Positions 61,162 through 64,000 of a stretch of DNA of 64,000 nt are shown piece after piece. The notes beneath the pieces were generated by a model. The model had not been told where the DNA came from. It did no database searches and worked only from the letters and a program-made list of their open reading frames with translations. The translations under genes were made by a program, and so were the position numbers. Within the stretch, counting starts at the first letter, position 1. Each line of letters starts with the position of its first letter. This DNA is from Corynebacterium gallinarum (GTDB lineage Bacteria > Actinomycetota > Actinomycetes > Mycobacteriales > Mycobacteriaceae), in NCBI RefSeq assembly GCF_014837045.1, contig NZ_JACSPR010000006.1, positions 1-64,000 on the forward strand. Reading direction: 5' to 3'.

Positions 61162-62340
61162 TCACCCGTTCCATTCGCGGGCGCCACACACCAGTGCCAC
61201 TCCGGCGGAACCGATGCGGGTGATCACCACGGCCATCGCCTGGTCCCCCTTCAAACCCAGCTTCTTCCGCAGTTGGTCGGGATCCACATCCACACCCCGC
61301 ACGAGGATCTCCAGGGACCCCGCCCCGTGTGCAGCCAGAGCACCTTTCAGCCTCTTCAGGGGTACCTGCTCGATAAACCGGAACCCGCTGGTGCCAGCGG
61401 GGATCTGATTACCGGTCAGATACGCGATGCGCTCATCCAGCATCCACAGCCCCTCACGCACCGCATAGTGGCGCACCAGCCCGGCGCGCACCACGGCACC
61501 GTCCGGGTCGATGATGAACTCCCCCGGTTCGCGTGCTAGCTGCTCGCCGGGCGCATCGTCGAGCGTGTCGGTGATCCGGTCTGTCCGGGTTCCGCGCATG
61601 ATCACCGCCTCGCGGGTCTCCCCATCGGCCAGATCAGGGGTGTACAGACAGGCCTCTTTCACCCCACCATCAACACTGACCAGGCTGACCAGGCCGGTCC
61701 ACCCGGAGAAGTCCAGGCCGGGCGCGCATTTAACCGCCATCGCATGGCCCTCCCACGCGGTGAGCAGATCTGGCAGCGGGGGCAGCAGCTGGGCTGGGTC
61801 GGTGATTCGTCGCCCGCCCGCCCGGCGTGCAGGGTCGGCGATGATCACGTCGGCGCCGGTCACCGCGGGTGCCAGGGCGTCGGCACGCAGCAGGTGCGGC
61901 GAGTGCTTGTCGACGCCCCCACCCAGGTTGTATCTCGCCATCAACAGGCGTGCGTGGTCGAGGTCGGAACCGATATACCCCATGCCGACCTGCCCGACAG
62001 CATGTCCCTCTGTACCGATGGAGCAGGTGACATCCACGGCGGTGGCCCCCTCCCCCAGGGCCGCCACCAGACGCTGTGCCCTCACCTCGGAGACCTGCAT
62101 CGGGGTGGCCTGCTGGGCGGAATCATGGCACATCAGCCAGTCACCGGGGAGTTTGCCCTCCGCGGAACGACGCGCCCCGGCCAGTTCCGCCACCGCCCTG
62201 CCGTGCTCACCGAAGCGGGCACGCAGCGCAGCCACATCGGAGATCATGGTCTTCTTCGTCAGCGCCAGATCACGCGTGGCGGCATCGATATCGGGGAGGT
62301 GGTCGATGAGGAAGCGCACCTCATCAGCGTTGAAACTCAT
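61162..62340 (-). CDS. SAM-dependent methyltransferase-like protein with THUMP-like domain
   Basis: A 392-residue protein. The central Rossmann part has AVDVTCSIGTEGHAV (motif I), YIGSDLDHARLLMARYNL and DVIIADPARRAGGRR, in which DPARR replaces the usual catalytic DPPY of base methyltransferases. The C-terminus (SGFRFIEQVPLKRLKGAL) is a THUMP-like region that could bind tRNA. It is a well-spread actinobacterial family of unknown target. TAGACT lies 6 nt before ATG (leaderless). Confidence 0.8.
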   Translation of the reverse strand: MSFNADEVRFLIDHLPDIDAATRDLALTKKTMISDVAALRARFGEHGRAVAELAGARRSAEGKLPGDWLMCHDSAQQATPMQVSEVRAQRLVAALGEGATAVDVTCSIGTEGHAVGQVGMGYIGSDLDHARLLMARYNLGGGVDKHSPHLLRADALAPAVTGADVIIADPARRAGGRRITDPAQLLPPLPDLLTAWEGHAMAVKCAPGLDFSGWTGLVSLVSVDGGVKEACLYTPDLADGETREAVIMRGTRTDRITDTLDDAPGEQLAREPGEFIIDPDGAVVRAGLVRHYAVREGLWMLDERIAYLTGNQIPAGTSGFRFIEQVPLKRLKGALAAHGAGSLEILVRGVDVDPDQLRKKLGLKGDQAMAVVITRIGSAGVALVCGAREWNG

Positions 62341-62364
62341 TACCCCAGTCTATGGGGTGCGAGG

Positions 62365-63174
62365 TCAGAAGCGTTCGACCCGGTGCAGTTCGTAGAATTC
62401 CCGGTAGCGGGGATTGTGCACGGCATCATCGACCACCGGGGTCATATCGAAGTCCTCGATCCGATCCATGAGTTCGGCGGTACTCGAGAATTGGGACAGT
62501 TCATACAGTGACGCCCAAGTCGGGATGACCAGTCGCAACAACCCGGCGCGCCACCCCTCCAGGACGAGATCGGGTGGGAAATACCCGGTGGAGGATGCCT
62601 CCCGGGTATTGCCGTCCGCGTGCTGTCCGTCTGGTTCAACGGCGACGAAGGAGAAAGTATCAAACCGTGCCTTGTCCCCCTCGGGGCTGGCCCAGCGGGC
62701 AAACGGCACGATGAGATCAGTGCGGATGACCAGTTTCTCCTGGGTGAGCATCTCGGTCAGAGAGATCTCATGGCGTTCCAGCTTGGCCCGGTAGGAGTGG
62801 TAGCGGCTGGCGTCCTGGACCAGCTCACCGGCATCGCGGTGCTCGGCCAGCAGGGTGCCCGCCTCCTCAAAGAGTTCGCGCACCGCGGCAAAGACGAGCG
62901 CATAGGCGACCTCCGGGCTGGTGCCCAGTCGCCCCGCCCACTCCAGCGCATCCGGGCCTTTCCAGATATCAGGGCTGTGTCCCGCGGAGAAGTCCGGGAA
63001 GTCACGCGGATCCACACCACCACCGGGAAAGACCGTGGCGCGGGGAAAGTGTGGCATGGTGGGCATCCGCTCCTGGATGTAGACCTCGAGCGTCGGTTGT
63101 CCCTCAAAGTGCCCATCCCGGACCAGCAGCACCGTGGCGGCCAGTCTGCGGCCACCCAACCCCTCCATCACCAT
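62365..63174 (-). CDS. Nudix hydrolase (NUDT7/19-like)
   Basis: A 269-residue hydrolase. The Nudix box is split by a long insert: TVFPGGGVDPRDF then AVRELFEEAGTLLAEH, as in CoA-type NUDT7/NUDT19 enzymes. LAATVLLVRDG begins the fold. It likely cleaves a nucleoside-diphosphate compound such as coenzyme A or its esters. The end lies 25 bp before the next gene. Two adjacent ATGs (63174 and 63168) are possible starts. Confidence 0.82.
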   Translation of the reverse strand: MVMEGLGGRRLAATVLLVRDGHFEGQPTLEVYIQERMPTMPHFPRATVFPGGGVDPRDFPDFSAGHSPDIWKGPDALEWAGRLGTSPEVAYALVFAAVRELFEEAGTLLAEHRDAGELVQDASRYHSYRAKLERHEISLTEMLTQEKLVIRTDLIVPFARWASPEGDKARFDTFSFVAVEPDGQHADGNTREASSTGYFPPDLVLEGWRAGLLRLVIPTWASLYELSQFSSTAELMDRIEDFDMTPVVDDAVHNPRYREFYELHRVERF

Positions 63175-63239
63175 GCCTGCACCACACTTTCTCGATCAAC
63201 CATGAACAAGTTTAGGAAAACCACCCCGCCGGTTTATAT

Positions 63240-64000
63240 TCAGTTCTTGGCGCGACGCGTGCGGGCACGACGCACACGCCGGGCGAAGTACCTGTCACCG
63301 ATGCGATCCACCTGGATCGGCTGGTGGAAGGTCTTGGACAGGTTCTCGTCGGTAAGCACCTGGTCGATGAGGCCCTGGGCGACGATCTCGCCCTCATCCA
63401 GCAGCAGTGCGTGGGTGAAGCCGGTGGGGATCTCCTCAACATGGTGGGTGATCATGACGATCGCCGGGGCATCCGGATCCAGGGCCAGTTCACCGAGGTA
63501 GTTGACCAGATCCTCACGCCCACCCAGATCCATGCCGGCGGCCGGTTCATCGAGGATGAGCAGCTCGGGGTTGATCATCAGTGCACGCGCAACGAGCACG
63601 CGTTTTCGTTCACCCTCGGACAGGGTGCCCCAGGTGCGGTCACCGAGGTGGAGCGCGCCGACCCGCTCGAGAATCTCCGTGGCCTGGTTGAAGTCCATCT
63701 CGCTGTACTCCTCGCGCCAGCGACCGAGGATGGCGTAACCGGCGGACACCACCAGGTCACTGACCTTCTCGTCCCCGGGGATGCGGTTGCCCAGGGCGGA
63801 GGAGCTCACACCGATCATGCCGCGCAGATCGCGCATATCGGTCTTGCCCACCACTTCGCCCATGATGCGGGCGTGGCCGGCGGAGGGGAACTCCTCGGCA
63901 GCGGCCATGCGGATCAGGGTGGTCTTGCCCGCGCCGTTGGGTCCGATGATCACCCAGCGCTCATCCAGTTCGACCTGCCAGTCGACGGGGCCGACGAGGT
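63240..64000 (-). CDS. ABC transporter ATP-binding protein (5' end outside window)
   Basis: At least 253 residues are in the window, and the frame stays open past 64000 on the minus strand (beginning LVGPVDWQVELDERW). Walker A is IIGPNGAGKTTL, signature LSEGERKRVLVARAL, Walker B LLILDEPAAGMD and the H-loop MITHHVEE. The C-terminus is very Arg-rich. This resembles ABC ATPases without a membrane partner nearby, such as ModF/YlmA-type proteins. The transported substrate cannot be assigned. Confidence 0.85.
   Translation of the reverse strand, partial: LVGPVDWQVELDERWVIIGPNGAGKTTLIRMAAAEEFPSAGHARIMGEVVGKTDMRDLRGMIGVSSSALGNRIPGDEKVSDLVVSAGYAILGRWREEYSEMDFNQATEILERVGALHLGDRTWGTLSEGERKRVLVARALMINPELLILDEPAAGMDLGGREDLVNYLGELALDPDAPAIVMITHHVEEIPTGFTHALLLDEGEIVAQGLIDQVLTDENLSKTFHQPIQVDRIGDRYFARRVRRARTRRAKN

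Overview
This window is core chromosome of a high-GC Corynebacterium very close to C. glutamicum; C. efficiens is the most likely match, by protein similarity and G+C. Gene content and order (gltX, odx, leuB, serA, ilvBNC, mscCG, ilvD, lysG/lysE, gatB, pfkA, gatCA, ligA, mnmA, a cysteine desulfurase, etf genes) follow the C. glutamicum cg1390-cg1465 segment as I remember it, read in reverse. Other corynebacterial signs are a DtxR-type iron box, a short Ile/Val/Leu leader peptide before ilvB, and many promoters whose -10 box lies 6-8 nt before the start codon (leaderless mRNAs).

Layout. 1-2.4 kb: an A+T-rich orphan methyltransferase, then two identical tRNA-Glu genes about 0.8 kb apart with almost no coding sequence between them, then tRNA-Gln. 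2.6-16 kb: a membrane-anchored SRPBCC protein, a DUF2975/XRE pair with a likely twin operator, gltX, isochorismate synthase, odx, a DnaQ-type exonuclease coupled to a cNMP/CBS/DUF294 protein, leuB and serA. 16-22 kb is more variable: a lipoprotein, a GmrSD/SspE-like DUF262 protein, a CDF metal exporter, a frameshifted secreted-protein gene and a flavin reductase. 22-31 kb: branched-chain amino acid genes ilvBNC (with attenuator) and ilvD, around mscCG, the glutamate-efflux channel. 31-45 kb: DoxX, a secreted HNH nuclease, a thiol-dependent hydroquinone reductase, the lysine exporter pair lysG/lysE, gatB, a LacI-type regulator (rbsR-like), pfkA, an iron-regulated siderophore-interacting protein, gatA and gatC. 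45-64 kb: an S41 peptidase, ligA, a second DnaQ-like nuclease, a drug exporter, a DUF222-HNH protein, mnmA with a MetE-like partner, a three-gene cassette (ATPase, spermidine-synthase-like protein, small secreted protein) preceded by three 28-bp-spaced repeats, a cysteine desulfurase, etfAB, a THUMP-like protein, a Nudix hydrolase and an ABC ATPase cut by the window edge.

Working together. tRNA-Gln, tRNA-Glu, gltX and gatCAB make up the indirect Gln-tRNA route (Glu-tRNA-Gln formed, then amidated). ilvBNCD and leuB cover most of valine, isoleucine and leucine synthesis, with mscCG and lysE exporting glutamate and lysine. mnmA and the cysteine desulfurase probably cooperate in tRNA 2-thiolation.

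The least explained items are the 28-bp repeat array with its ATPase cassette, the lone DUF262 protein, the tRNA-Glu-flanked gap and the two A+T-rich orphans (211-1188 and 57351-57812). All assignments come from reading the sequence and from memory of the families; no database search was run.
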